Shown: positions 24,876 through 34,138 of the stretch, in pieces
Position numbering within the stretch: the first letter of the stretch is position 1
Layout of the letters: the number at the start of each line of letters is the position of its first letter
Assembly: GCF_000482385.1 (NCBI RefSeq)
Contig: NZ_KI519396.1
Span: 79,740 to 143,739 of the forward strand
DNA: 64,000 bases
Source of the DNA: Nocardia sp. CNY236
Lineage (GTDB): Bacteria; Actinomycetota; Actinomycetes; Mycobacteriales; Mycobacteriaceae
Direction of reading: 5' to 3'
The notes under the pieces: generated by a model
Databases searched by the model: none
Told to the model about the DNA's origin: nothing
What the model saw: only the letters and a program-made list of their open reading frames with translations
Translations under genes and position numbers: made by a program

Positions 24876-25675
24876 GCGACGCCCCGAATCCAGTGTTCGC
24901 GCAATGCGATCAGCACCCCCACAGAGACGGCGAGCAGCAACAAACTCAGCACGATCGCTTCGTCGGGATCGGTCTGCAACGTCAGATAGACGGCCAAGGG
25001 CATGGTCGTGGTCCGACCGGGGAAGTTGCCGGCGAAGGTGATCGTGGCGCCGAATTCGCCGAGCGCCCGCGCCCAGCACAAAACCGCACCCGCGACGATT
25101 CCGGGCAGGACCGAGGGCACCGTCACCCGCCGGAAGATCAGCCATCGTGAGGCGCCCAGGGTCGCGGCCGCCTCTTCGAACCGCGGATCCGCCGCCCGTA
25201 GTGCGCCTTCCACGGCGATCACCAGGAACGGCAGCGCAACGAATGTTTCCGCGATCACTGCCGCGGCAGTGGTGAACGGCAACGTCACGCCGAACCATTC
25301 GTACAGGTACTGGCCGACCATGCCGCGTCGGCCGAGCACCAACAGCAACGCCACCCCGCCGACTACGGGAGGCAGGACCAGTGGCACGGTGATCAGTGCC
25401 CGAATGACCCCACGCCCGGGCACCGCACCTCGGGCGAGCAGCCACGCCAGCGGCACCCCGCCGATCAGGCACAGCAGCGTGGCCAAGCTGGCGCACACGA
25501 GTGAAAGTCGCAGCGCCTGACCGACTTCGGCAGTAAACAGCCGATCGGGCAGGATCTGCCAGGGAGTGCGCAGCAATAGTCCGAGCAGCGGGGCAACCAC
25601 AAAGGCCAGCGCGCACACCGCGGGCACCACCAAGACGAGCGGTCGTCGCGACGGTATGCGCCGTTGCGGTTTCAC
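24872..25675 (-). CDS. modB: Molybdate ABC transporter permease
   Basis: The 267-residue protein has five to six membrane segments (VVPAVCALAFVVAPLLGLLL, ALITVPLVLPPVVGGVALLL, and others) and the permease EAA loop around EEAAATLGASRWLIFRRVTV, the ModC contact. It starts at a GTG overlapping the modA stop (GTGA). Together with ModA and ModC it forms the inner-membrane molybdate importer. Confidence 0.9.
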   Translation of the reverse strand: MKPQRRIPSRRPLVLVVPAVCALAFVVAPLLGLLLRTPWQILPDRLFTAEVGQALRLSLVCASLATLLCLIGGVPLAWLLARGAVPGRGVIRALITVPLVLPPVVGGVALLLVLGRRGMVGQYLYEWFGVTLPFTTAAAVIAETFVALPFLVIAVEGALRAADPRFEEAAATLGASRWLIFRRVTVPSVLPGIVAGAVLCWARALGEFGATITFAGNFPGRTTTMPLAVYLTLQTDPDEAIVLSLLLLAVSVGVLIALREHWIRGVA

Positions 25676-26463
25676 GGTGCGTCGAACCCCGCCTTCGTGA
25701 ATACCTCGCGTGCGATGTCGGACTGCGCGAAGGCAACGAAGGCGTCTGCCGCCGCGGCGTTCGGTGCGTGGGTCAGCGTGGCGACCGGGTAGTCGTTGAC
25801 CGCGCGGGCCGCCTCGGCGACAGCGATCCCGTCCACTTCGTCGCCACCTGCCCGTACGTCGGTGTGGTAGACCAGGGCCGCGTCGACTTCGCCGAGTCGC
25901 ACTTTGGCCAGTACGGCCTTCACATCGACTTCCAGAGTGTCGGGCGCGGGTTCGATACCCGCTGTGCGGAAGATCGTTTCGGCGGCCGCGCCACAGGGCA
26001 CCTGCTGCGCGCACAGGGCAATGGTGGGTTCGGTTCTGCCGAAGTCGGCGAGCCCGACGATGCGACCGGGGTTGCCTTTGGGCACCGCGATCTCCAGCTT
26101 GTTGCGCACAAAGATGGTGGGGGACGCGCTGACGTCGCCGTTGTCGACGACCTGCGCCATGTTCGTGACCGAGGCCGAGGCGAAGACGTCGGCGGGGGCG
26201 CCGCGGGTGATCTGCTCGGCCAGGGTCGAGCTGGCGCCGAAGCTGTAGACCACCGTCACCCCGGGGTGTGCCGCTTCGAAGTGCGTTCGGAGTTCGGTGA
26301 ACGCTTCGGTCAGGGACGCAGCGGCGAACACGGTGATGCTGCCGTCGATTTCCTTCGAACCGGCGGACACGGGGGTGTCGATCGAGCCGCAGCCCGCCAT
26401 CGCGACCATGGCGGTGACCGCGACTGCTGTGTACAGCGATCGGAGCATTCGCGCGCCCGTCAC
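25672..26463 (-). CDS. modA: Molybdate-binding lipoprotein
   Basis: The 263-residue protein has a lipoprotein signal ending in the lipobox AMAGC and a ModA body: ITVFAAASLTEAFTELRTHF, VVYSFGASSTLAEQI and GAPADVFASAS provide the oxyanion-binding Ser and Ala residues, and VDAALVYHTD lies near the C-terminus. It captures molybdate outside the membrane. It starts at a GTG overlapping the regulator's stop, and an in-frame ATG six codons downstream is an alternative start. Several molybdoenzyme cofactor genes are 16-20 kb away in this window. Confidence 0.92.
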   Translation of the reverse strand: MTGARMLRSLYTAVAVTAMVAMAGCGSIDTPVSAGSKEIDGSITVFAAASLTEAFTELRTHFEAAHPGVTVVYSFGASSTLAEQITRGAPADVFASASVTNMAQVVDNGDVSASPTIFVRNKLEIAVPKGNPGRIVGLADFGRTEPTIALCAQQVPCGAAAETIFRTAGIEPAPDTLEVDVKAVLAKVRLGEVDAALVYHTDVRAGGDEVDGIAVAEAARAVNDYPVATLTHAPNAAAADAFVAFAQSDIAREVFTKAGFDAP

Positions 26464-26849
26464 GATTGCGGTGCTTCGACAACGACGTGCGTCGATTTGA
26501 TCGACGCCACGGCGACGCTGCCGACCTCGAGTCCGAGATCGTCGACCGATTCCCGGCTCAGGAGCGAGACCAGGCGGAACGGTCCGGCTTGCATTTCGAC
26601 GCGAGCCATCACCGTGTCCTTCACCACCTGGGTGACGATCCCGCGTAGGCGGTTGCGGGCCGACGAGGAGCCCGGCTCCGGCGGTTGCGCGTCCGCCTGA
26701 ACGAACTGGGCCAATTCCCGACCGGTGACGGCCATGCGCCCGTTGTCGAGCTGGACCGCGGTCAGCTTGCCCTGATCGATCCAGCGCCGCACGGTATCGT
26801 CGCTCACCCCGAGCAGTGCAGCCGCCTCACCAATCCGCAGATTCGACAT
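26460..26849 (-). CDS. HTH-TOBE molybdate-responsive regulator
   Basis: The 129-residue protein joins an excisionase-like helix-turn-helix (LRIGEAAALLGVSDDTVRRW then IDQGKLTAVQ) at residues 3-50 with one mop/TOBE domain (LRGIVTQVVKDTVMARVEMQ to VGSVAVASIKSTHVVVE) that binds molybdate. This is the common actinobacterial replacement for ModE. It is the first gene of the mod operon. A perfect 16-base palindrome lies 15 bases upstream of its start, probably its own operator. No clear ribosome site precedes this ATG; an in-frame ATG four codons earlier is also possible. Confidence 0.85.
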   Translation of the reverse strand: MSNLRIGEAAALLGVSDDTVRRWIDQGKLTAVQLDNGRMAVTGRELAQFVQADAQPPEPGSSSARNRLRGIVTQVVKDTVMARVEMQAGPFRLVSLLSRESVDDLGLEVGSVAVASIKSTHVVVEAPQS

Positions 26850-26863
26850 GAATAGCAGCATAT

Positions 26864-26879
26864 ATCCGCATCTGCGGAT
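26864..26879. promoter_or_regulatory. Palindrome upstream of mod operon, probable operator
   Basis: The sequence ATCCGCA TC TGCGGAT is a perfect palindrome with 7-base arms, centred about 22 bases before the regulator start. Overlap with the likely promoter and its place just before an HTH-TOBE gene suggest autoregulation of the mod operon by molybdate. Confidence 0.65.
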
Positions 26880-26908
26880 GGCAATCCCGTGTGGAGTCGC
26901 ATTCCGCG

Positions 26909-28201
26909 CTAATAACGGGGGTTCGATCGCGTGGACTCGGCGGGCTGTGCGTGCCCCAGAGCCGTGGTCGGCTGATCGGGGTGCAGGCGCTGAATCGTCA
27001 ATGCGGCGGCGAGCAGTCGGGAATCGTGCGGATCGGTGGGATCGACGCCGGTGAGCTCGGCAATACGACGTAAGCGATAGCTGAACGTATTCGGGTGCAC
27101 ATGGATCTCGGCAGCCGCCGTCTTGCGATCGGACCCGTGGCGAAGGTGTGCATCGAGCGCTTCGAGCAGATGTGGAGAGTCCAGGATCGGGGAGATGAGT
27201 CGTGCCAGACGGTCGCGAGCGATGCCCGGTTGGGTGAGTTGATGCTCCAGCAGCAGGTCATCGAGGTGGTAGGCGCCTGCGGGCCGGCCGAGCAGTCGAG
27301 CCAGTTCGGCTAGTTCGGCTGCCTCGTGGGCAATCTCCGGTATGTCGCTTCGGAGGACGGAGGGAAATTCGGCGATGAACACCGGCACACCGAAGCGTTC
27401 GGTCAGTTCTGCGGTCAACTGTGCGTGGGTCGACTGTGCGTGATCGTGGTCGGCGGCACCGGGGCTGGGTAACAGTGCGGTGCCGGTCCAGCCGTCGAAG
27501 GTGGCCAGCGCGGTCGTGCCGGCGAGGGTATCCAAGGCGCGTTGCAGGATACGGATGCGGCGTCTCCCGACGAGGGTCGCCACGGTGCTCGGCTGATCAT
27601 TGGGCTGGATGTGGATGGCCAGGATGGTGTAGCGCTCGGCCAAGGTGGTATCTGCGCGCGCGGCGAGCTCCGATGCGGCCGCCCCGTGCAGCAGCGCCGA
27701 GCACAGCGCGCGTCGTGCCTCGCGTTCAGCGTTGTAGATGGACTGCTCGACTTCGGTGTAGGTCTCGACCACGATGATGTTGACCTGCATCAGCAGGTCG
27801 AGCAAATGCCGGCCGAGCAGGACGAGGTCGTCGAGTTCGTCACGGGTTGCGACGGCGGCGGCCTCCTGCAACACCGATTGCGCGGAACCGTGGATGGCTT
27901 CGATCAGAACGGGCAACGGGAATCGGTCCTCGGCATGCCGTTCGGCTACCGGGGCCACGAACGTCGCGACCTCCGCTTTGGTGAACCTGCGCTGGTCGGC
28001 CATCGCTTGGAGCACGGCTCGGCCGCACGCGTAGATCGCGGGCAGTACCTCGGCAGTGAAGTGGCCGTCCGGGAGGTCCGCCGCCGGCGGTGTGGTGCCC
28101 AGCCCCGCGACGAACATACGCTCGGCGATCTGTGGCCATTGGGCGAGCAACCGGGTGACGAGCGGGGACCCTCCGGCAATCGGGGACAACGCGACGGACA
28201 T
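26909..28201 (-). CDS. PucR/CdaR-type transcriptional regulator
   Basis: The 430-residue protein starts MSVALSPIAGG and has an N-terminal helical sensor region (residues 15-170), a central divergent GGDEF-like part, and a C-terminal PucR helix-turn-helix: LLEALDAHLRHGSDRKTAAA then EIHVHPNTFSYRLRRIAELT. Actinomycetes carry many such regulators for nitrogen, amine and aromatic catabolism. It is divergent from the lipase gene and lies a few kilobases from the glnA4-aldC cluster, a possible but unproven target. The mod operon begins 60 bases downstream on the same strand. Confidence 0.85.
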   Translation of the reverse strand: MSVALSPIAGGSPLVTRLLAQWPQIAERMFVAGLGTTPPAADLPDGHFTAEVLPAIYACGRAVLQAMADQRRFTKAEVATFVAPVAERHAEDRFPLPVLIEAIHGSAQSVLQEAAAVATRDELDDLVLLGRHLLDLLMQVNIIVVETYTEVEQSIYNAEREARRALCSALLHGAAASELAARADTTLAERYTILAIHIQPNDQPSTVATLVGRRRIRILQRALDTLAGTTALATFDGWTGTALLPSPGAADHDHAQSTHAQLTAELTERFGVPVFIAEFPSVLRSDIPEIAHEAAELAELARLLGRPAGAYHLDDLLLEHQLTQPGIARDRLARLISPILDSPHLLEALDAHLRHGSDRKTAAAEIHVHPNTFSYRLRRIAELTGVDPTDPHDSRLLAAALTIQRLHPDQPTTALGHAQPAESTRSNPRY

Positions 28202-28460
28202 GGGGCGATTGTTTCCGACCACAGAACGTGCGGCAAGGCGCTGGATCACCGAGCGCGAACTTTGGCTCTGATGACAATGATCTATCCTGAATCTTCTCCT
28301 TGGAGTGCAGTGACATATGCCTCGCGCCCGGAATACATTCGAACTGGGGGATGCGAGTGTGGTTCTGATCACATATTTATTCGAATGTGGCATGAGAAAC
28401 AGACTGTGACAGTGGGCTGTCCGCGCGCCCCCGTGTTCGGCGTGAGTGGAAGTGAACTGA

Positions 28461-29609
28461 ATGTTGGCAATGACGCACAACGTGGGGCGGGCCATTCTCG
28501 GGGTCGCACTGATCACCGGAATGACCGTTGCGATGGCGCTCGGTATCGGAACAGCGCAGGCGCAGGAGGAGATCGCGCCGACCCAGCAAGCGCTCGCGGA
28601 CTACATCAGCGCCGGGCTCGACCCCGCTCCGGATGGTAGGCAGCCGCGCGCGATCGTGGACGTCGGTGGCTCGGCGGGCAGGCCGACCAGCGTGGCTTCC
28701 GACCCCCGGGGGGAGGGTCCGGAGATGTCCGCGTATCTGCCTGCGTTCGCCTATGGCCTCACTCATCCCGACGCGGCGCCCCCCGGCGCCAACCGATGGG
28801 ACTGTGTCCCATCACCCCGATACCCGCGGCCTGTGGTCCTGCTGCACGGCTCCTGGCTGAACGCCTACGACAGCTTTGCCTACCTGGCCCCGCGTTTGGC
28901 TCGGGCCGGATACTGTGTGTTCGCAGTCAATTTCGGACGGTCCGGCCTGCTCGATGGTGGTGGGGTGGGTCCGCTTCTCCCCGGCCGCTACGGGGTCGGC
29001 CCGATCGAGGATTCGTCGCGTCAGGTGCGGGAATTCGTCGACCGCGTGTTGGCGGCGACCGGCGCACGAAAGGTCGATATCGTCGCGCACTCCCAAGGCG
29101 GCACCGTCGCCAACCACTACCTGAAATTCGAGGCAGGCGCGAGCAACGTCGGCAACCTGGTCAGCCTCGGCTCCACGCACCATGGCACCTCCCTGCTGGG
29201 AATCGCGACATTGGGCCGGACCATCAACAACCTCGGGGTCGACATTCTCGGGTTCAGCGAACCCGTCGTCGGGATCGCGAATGTCCAGCAGGCGGTGGGG
29301 TCGCCGTTCTATGCCACGTTGAATGCTCGGGGCGACACCGTACCCGGCGTGGCCTACACGTCGATCGGCTCCCGATACGACCAGATCACCAACCCATACC
29401 ATTGGACCTTCCTCCAGGCAGGCCCCGGCGCCACAGTGGACAACGTTACGTTGCAGGACGGCTGTGAACGGGATTTGTCCGACCATCTGACGATGATGTA
29501 CTCCCCGCGTGCGGTGTCCATCGTTCTGCGTGCGCTCGACCCGATCGGTCATCCGGCATTGCGCTGTAGCTTCAATCCTTGGCTGATCGGGGGTGGCGGC
29601 GGCCTGTGA
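28461..29609 (+). CDS. Secreted alpha/beta-fold lipase
   Basis: The 382-residue precursor has a signal peptide ending in GIGTAQAQ. The hydrolase domain shows PRPVVLLHGSWLNAYDSFAY (oxyanion HG), the nucleophile elbow HSQGG in KVDIVAHSQGGTVANHYLKF, and the catalytic His in LSDHLTMMYSPRA. It resembles class 2 lipases and EstA-type triacylglycerol lipases of Nocardia and Rhodococcus. It starts at an ATG with GGAAG upstream; a second in-frame ATG lies three codons later. A further lipase gene of a different family follows 160 bases downstream. Confidence 0.85.
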   Translation: MLAMTHNVGRAILGVALITGMTVAMALGIGTAQAQEEIAPTQQALADYISAGLDPAPDGRQPRAIVDVGGSAGRPTSVASDPRGEGPEMSAYLPAFAYGLTHPDAAPPGANRWDCVPSPRYPRPVVLLHGSWLNAYDSFAYLAPRLARAGYCVFAVNFGRSGLLDGGGVGPLLPGRYGVGPIEDSSRQVREFVDRVLAATGARKVDIVAHSQGGTVANHYLKFEAGASNVGNLVSLGSTHHGTSLLGIATLGRTINNLGVDILGFSEPVVGIANVQQAVGSPFYATLNARGDTVPGVAYTSIGSRYDQITNPYHWTFLQAGPGATVDNVTLQDGCERDLSDHLTMMYSPRAVSIVLRALDPIGHPALRCSFNPWLIGGGGGL

Positions 29610-29771
29610 GGGCGTTGTCACTGCATCGACCGGAGAATCCACGGTCGGCTAATTGGTGCTCGGGACAATTCTCTTCCGGCTCCGATCTTGGTTTGCTGGA
29701 ATGGGCTCCGCTGTTTCCGCAGGCAGCGGAGCCCGAAACAACCCCGGCGTCGGCGGAGAGGATGAATCGGA

Positions 29772-31160
29772 ATGAGTGCCCAGCGTGCGTGGGACGAATA
29801 TGCGGTCTCACCGGATCCGCCCACGTTCGTGCCGCGCCCTGTGGTGCCGCACGACGATCCGTTCTACCTCCCGCCGGCCAACCTCGACAGGCTACGGCCC
29901 GGCGCAATCGTGCGTGCGCGTCGAGTGGAGATCGGGTTCTTCGGGCTTGTGCCTCAGCGCGTTTCGGCGTGGCAATTGCTGTTTCGCACCTGTGATCTCG
30001 ACCGTGTGCCGGAAGTGGCGGTGACCACCGTCCTGCTGCCGTGGGAGGCGAATCTCGCCGAGCAGCGGCCAGTGGTCTCGTTCCAGTGTGCTATCGACGC
30101 GGTTGCGGAACAATGCCTTCCTTCCTATGCCCTGCGGCGTGGGGCTCGCGCAGCCGGGTCCATTCCGCAGATCGAACTTCCGCTGATCGCCAGCGCGCTC
30201 GCGCGGGGCTGGGCGGTGTCGGTCCCGGATCACGGCGGAACGGCCAACCGGTTCGGCGTTGCGACGGAACCGGGATACCGTGCGCTCGACGGTGTTCGGG
30301 CCTGCCTTGCCTTCGACCCGTTGGAACTGGAGGCCACGACGCCCGTTGCACTGTGGGGGTATTCGGGTGGCGGATTGGCTACCAGTTGGGCGGCGGAAGT
30401 GGCCGCCGAGTATGCACCCGAGTTGAACATCGTCGGTGCGGTCGCCGGCTCACCGGTCGGCGACCCCGCTGCCGCATTCGTGCGTCTCAACGCCACCTGG
30501 TTCGCCGGATTCGCCGCTGTGTTCACCGCGGGGCTTCGTCGCGGGTATTCCGACCTGGATCGCCTACTCCGTGCACACCTGCGTCCGCAGTATCTGCGCT
30601 GGTTGGCCGAAACCGAGACGATGGCGACTTTCCCTCTGTTGTACCGGTTCGCCCGGCGCAATGTCGACGAACATATCGGAGGAGGCGTGGACGCCCTGCT
30701 CGCTCATCCAGTGCTGCAACGTATCCTCGATGACATTCGCCCGGGCCGGCAGGCCCCCGCCATGCCGATGCTCATGCTGCAGGGCGTGAACGACGAAGTG
30801 ATCGCGGTCGAGGATGTCGACGAGCACGTGGCGCGATATACCAGCGCTGGAGTTCACGTGCAATACCTGCGTGATCGACTCAGTACCCATATTCTGCTGC
30901 AGTTTCTGGCATTGCCGGTCATGGTGGATTGGCTCGCGGCGCGTTTCGCCGGCCGGGAGTTGTCCAGCGCCGGAACCGAGACGGTCTGGTCGCTTGCTCT
31001 TACCCGAGTCGGTGTGACCGGTCACATGCGTTTCGCCACCCTGCTCGTCCGGATGGGACTCGGTTTGCCCATTCGCGCCCCACGCTCGACGGGGGCGCGG
31101 CGTTCCGACGCGCCTCGCCCGTCCCTTCGCTCGGTGGCCGTGCCTACGTCGTCGTTCTGA
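29772..31160 (+). CDS. LIP-family secretory-type lipase
   Basis: The 462-residue protein fits the PF03583 (LIP) family: PWEANLAEQRPVVSFQCAID, SALARGWAVSVPDHGGTANR, the nucleophile elbow WGYSGGGLATSWAAE near residue 197, and PMLMLQGVNDEVIAVED containing the catalytic Asp; the His lies in LSTHILLQF. Unlike many relatives it has no clear signal peptide at its N-terminus (MSAQRAWDEYAVSPDPPTF). The family includes mycobacterial and Nocardia lipases acting on acylglycerols or steryl esters. A GGAGAGG ribosome site lies upstream of the chosen ATG. A basic Ser/Arg tail ends the protein. Confidence 0.82.
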   Translation: MSAQRAWDEYAVSPDPPTFVPRPVVPHDDPFYLPPANLDRLRPGAIVRARRVEIGFFGLVPQRVSAWQLLFRTCDLDRVPEVAVTTVLLPWEANLAEQRPVVSFQCAIDAVAEQCLPSYALRRGARAAGSIPQIELPLIASALARGWAVSVPDHGGTANRFGVATEPGYRALDGVRACLAFDPLELEATTPVALWGYSGGGLATSWAAEVAAEYAPELNIVGAVAGSPVGDPAAAFVRLNATWFAGFAAVFTAGLRRGYSDLDRLLRAHLRPQYLRWLAETETMATFPLLYRFARRNVDEHIGGGVDALLAHPVLQRILDDIRPGRQAPAMPMLMLQGVNDEVIAVEDVDEHVARYTSAGVHVQYLRDRLSTHILLQFLALPVMVDWLAARFAGRELSSAGTETVWSLALTRVGVTGHMRFATLLVRMGLGLPIRAPRSTGARRSDAPRPSLRSVAVPTSSF

Positions 31161-31287
31161 GCTCTGCCCATGCCGAGCAGCCACGACTGTTCGGGTCGTT
31201 GCGGTGGGATCGAGATTCGTGCGTCCCGGCACATTCGCGGTCGTCGTGCTCTACCGTGAGCACGGTCGCCGTCGAGAGGGGTGGTGG

Positions 31288-32652
31288 ATGCGGAGCGGGA
31301 TGCTGAGTCTGGCCCGATTGCGTGACCGGGTCGATGCGGGGGAGATCGACACCGTCCTCGTCGCGATGACCGACATGCAAGGACGACTACAGGGAAAGCG
31401 GTGCTCGGCACGATATTTTGTGAACGAGGTGGTCGAACACGCCACCGAGGCCTGTGGCTACGTGCTCGCGGTGGACGTGGAGATGGCGACCGTCGATGGC
31501 TACGCGCTGTCGTCCTGGAACACAGGCTACGGCGACATCGTACTACGACCGGATCTGGACACGCTGCGTATGGCGCCCTGGTGGCCGGATACCGCGCTGG
31601 TGCTGTGTGATGTCGAGCAAGTGATCCCGCAGGGGCGGCCGATCACGGTGTCGCCCCGCCAAATTCTGCGCAAGCAACTGCACCGGCTCGCCGAGCGTGG
31701 ACTGCGAGCGCTCGTGGGCACCGAACTCGAATTCATGGTCTTCGACGAAAGCTACAAAGACTCCTGGAACCGTGGCTATCGTGACCTGACGCCGGTCAAC
31801 TACTACAGCACCGACTATTCGATGCTGGGCACCGCGCGGGTCGAACCGCTGTTGCGACGCATCCGACGCGAGATGGGTGGCGCCGGGATGTATGTGGAGT
31901 CGGCCAAAGGCGAATGCCATCCGGGTCAACACGAGATCGCGTTCCGCTACGACGATGCTCTCGTCACCTGCGACAACCACAGCATCTACAAGACCGGTGC
32001 GAAGGAGATCGCGATGCAGGAGGGGCACAGCCTCACCTTCATGGCGAAATATGATCACCGGGAGGGAAATTCGTGCCACATCCATCTGAGTTTGCGCAAC
32101 GACTCGGGCGAGGCGGTGTTCGCCGGGGACGGACCGAGCGCAACCTCGACTCTGATGCGGCACTTCATTGCTGGTCAGTTGGACTGCCTGCGAGAGTTCA
32201 CCTACCTTCTGGCTCCGAACATCAACTCCTACAAGCGTTTCACGTCCGGAAGTTTCGCTCCTACCAGGATCGTTTGGGGCCGGGACAATCGCACGTGTGC
32301 GATTCGCCTAGTGGGCGAGGACCGTTCGTTGCGATTGGAGCACCGCGTGCCCGGCGGTGACGTGAATCCCTATCTGGCAGTTGCCGCGGTGATCGCGGCC
32401 GGACTACGCGGAATCGATCGATGTCTTCCTCTGGAACCGGAATTCCACGGCAACGCCTACCGCTCGCAGCGACCCCGAGTGCCGCGTACCTTGCGCGAGG
32501 CGGCCGAACTCTTCGGCAGCAGCCCGGTGGCGCGCGAGGCGTTCGGCGACGATGTCGTCGAGCACTACTGCAACCTCGCTCGGGTCGAGCTGGATGCCTA
32601 TGACGCCGTGGTCACCGACTGGGAGCGCGTTCGTGGGTTCGAGCGATTCTGA
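31288..32652 (+). CDS. glnA4: Glutamine synthetase-like gamma-glutamyl ligase
   Basis: This 454-residue protein has the glutamine synthetase fold: GTELEFMVFDESYKD, the ATP and metal-binding ESAKGECHPGQHEIAFRY, the substrate loop NSCHIHLSLRND, NINSYKRFTSGSFAPTRIVW and RLEHRVPGGDVNPYLAVAAV. It lacks the features of housekeeping GlnA (no adenylylation Tyr region) and matches GlnA4-type proteins; in M. tuberculosis glnA4 (Rv2860c) lies with aldC and a short-chain dehydrogenase, the same partners as here. Such enzymes gamma-glutamylate amines (polyamines or ethanolamine) as the first step of their breakdown. A GAGAGGGG ribosome site precedes the ATG. Confidence 0.8.
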   Translation: MRSGMLSLARLRDRVDAGEIDTVLVAMTDMQGRLQGKRCSARYFVNEVVEHATEACGYVLAVDVEMATVDGYALSSWNTGYGDIVLRPDLDTLRMAPWWPDTALVLCDVEQVIPQGRPITVSPRQILRKQLHRLAERGLRALVGTELEFMVFDESYKDSWNRGYRDLTPVNYYSTDYSMLGTARVEPLLRRIRREMGGAGMYVESAKGECHPGQHEIAFRYDDALVTCDNHSIYKTGAKEIAMQEGHSLTFMAKYDHREGNSCHIHLSLRNDSGEAVFAGDGPSATSTLMRHFIAGQLDCLREFTYLLAPNINSYKRFTSGSFAPTRIVWGRDNRTCAIRLVGEDRSLRLEHRVPGGDVNPYLAVAAVIAAGLRGIDRCLPLEPEFHGNAYRSQRPRVPRTLREAAELFGSSPVAREAFGDDVVEHYCNLARVELDAYDAVVTDWERVRGFERF

Positions 32653-32750
32653 GTGTGCGGTCGCCCCCTGACGGCCGGCCGTCGACCCGGTGCACACTCG
32701 ATGCCATCCAAGGGGCGGGTTGCGGACTGCTACCGAAGGGAGCGGAACTC

Positions 32751-34112
32751 GTGACAACAGCGCAGGTGGTCAACCCGGCGACCGAGCAAGTGATCGCCGC
32801 CGTCGAGCTGGCCGGACCGGCGGAAACCGACGTGGCCGTGGCCCGGGCCCGGCGGGCCTGGTTGGCGTGGCGCGAGGTGTCGCCCGGCGACCGAAGTCGG
32901 CTCCTGCGTCGGTTCGCCGAAGCGGTCGAAGGCGACCTCGAGCATCTCGCGCAGCTCGAGGTGGTCAATGCCGGGCACACCATCGGAAATGCCCGGTGGG
33001 AAGCAGGCAATGTCCGTGATGTCTTGCACTACGCCGCCGGAATGCCAGAACGTTTGCTGGGCTATCAGATCCCGGTCGAGGGTGGGGTCGACGTCACCTT
33101 TCACGAGCCGCTCGGCGTGGTTGCGGTCATCGTGCCGTGGAATTTTCCGATGCCCATTGCGGCATGGGGGTTCGCGCCCGCGCTCGCGGCGGGCAACACC
33201 GTCGTACTGAAGCCGGCCGAACTCACTCCGCTGACGGCGATGCGGCTCGGCGAGCTCGCACTCGAGGCAGGCCTACCCGAAGGCGTATTCCAGGTCGTTC
33301 CCGGCAGGGGTGCGGTGGTCGGGGAGCGCTTCGTCACTCACCCCGCGGTTCGTAAGGTGGTGTTCACCGGCTCCACCGAGGTGGGTCGGCACATCATGGC
33401 GGGCTGCGCCCAGCAGGTGAAGCGAGTGACGCTGGAACTCGGCGGCAAGGGGGCGAATATCGTCTTCGCCGACGCCGATCTGGAGCGGGCGGCCGCGACG
33501 GCGCCCTACGGTGTGTTCGACAATGCTGGCCAAGACTGCTGCGCCAGGTCGCGAATTTTGGTGCAGAACAGTGTTTTCGATCGGTTTCTCGAGCTGTTGG
33601 AACCCGCGGTGCACGGGGTTCGAGTCGGTGATCCGGGCCTGGAGTCCACCGAGATGGGACCGCTGATCTCGGCAGCGCATCGTGAGCGCGTCGCCGGATT
33701 CGTGCCACCGACGACAGCGGTGGCTTTCACCGGAAGCGTTCCCGAGGGCCCCGGCTTCTGGTATCCACCGACAGTTGTGCTGCCCGCTGGTCCCACCGAC
33801 CGGGTGCTCACCGAAGAAGTGTTCGGCCCGGTGGTCGCGGTGCTCGCGTTCGACGATGAGGCCGACGCGGTGCGCATCGCCAACGACACGCACTACGGTT
33901 TATCCGGCTCGATCTGGACCGGAGATGTCGGTCGGGCGCTGCGAGTCGCCCGCGGTATCGAGGCAGGCAACCTGTCGGTGAATTCGAATGCCGCCGTTCG
34001 ATACTGGACGCCGTTCGGCGGCTTCGAACAGTCCGGGTTGGGGCGGGAGCTCGGCCCCGACGCGGCGCTGGCGTTCACCGAAACCAAGAACGTCTTTCTT
34101 GCATCACGGTGA
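32751..34112 (+). CDS. aldC: NAD(P)-dependent aldehyde dehydrogenase
   Basis: The 453-residue enzyme contains PWNFPMPIAAWGFAPALAAG, NAD-binding FTGSTEVGRHIM, the general-base Glu in VTLELGGKGANIVFADAD, and the nucleophilic Cys in NAGQDCCARSRILVQ; TEEVFGPVVAVLAFDDE is also present. It starts at a GTG after GGGAGCGG, 98 bases downstream of glnA4. Between a gamma-glutamyl ligase and a dehydrogenase it probably oxidises an aldehyde derived from a gamma-glutamylated amine, like PuuC in the Puu pathway. The substrate is inferred from context only. Confidence 0.88.
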   Translation: MTTAQVVNPATEQVIAAVELAGPAETDVAVARARRAWLAWREVSPGDRSRLLRRFAEAVEGDLEHLAQLEVVNAGHTIGNARWEAGNVRDVLHYAAGMPERLLGYQIPVEGGVDVTFHEPLGVVAVIVPWNFPMPIAAWGFAPALAAGNTVVLKPAELTPLTAMRLGELALEAGLPEGVFQVVPGRGAVVGERFVTHPAVRKVVFTGSTEVGRHIMAGCAQQVKRVTLELGGKGANIVFADADLERAAATAPYGVFDNAGQDCCARSRILVQNSVFDRFLELLEPAVHGVRVGDPGLESTEMGPLISAAHRERVAGFVPPTTAVAFTGSVPEGPGFWYPPTVVLPAGPTDRVLTEEVFGPVVAVLAFDDEADAVRIANDTHYGLSGSIWTGDVGRALRVARGIEAGNLSVNSNAAVRYWTPFGGFEQSGLGRELGPDAALAFTETKNVFLASR

Positions 34113-34138
34113 CCCGACCCCACCCCAGAGGAGGCCCG

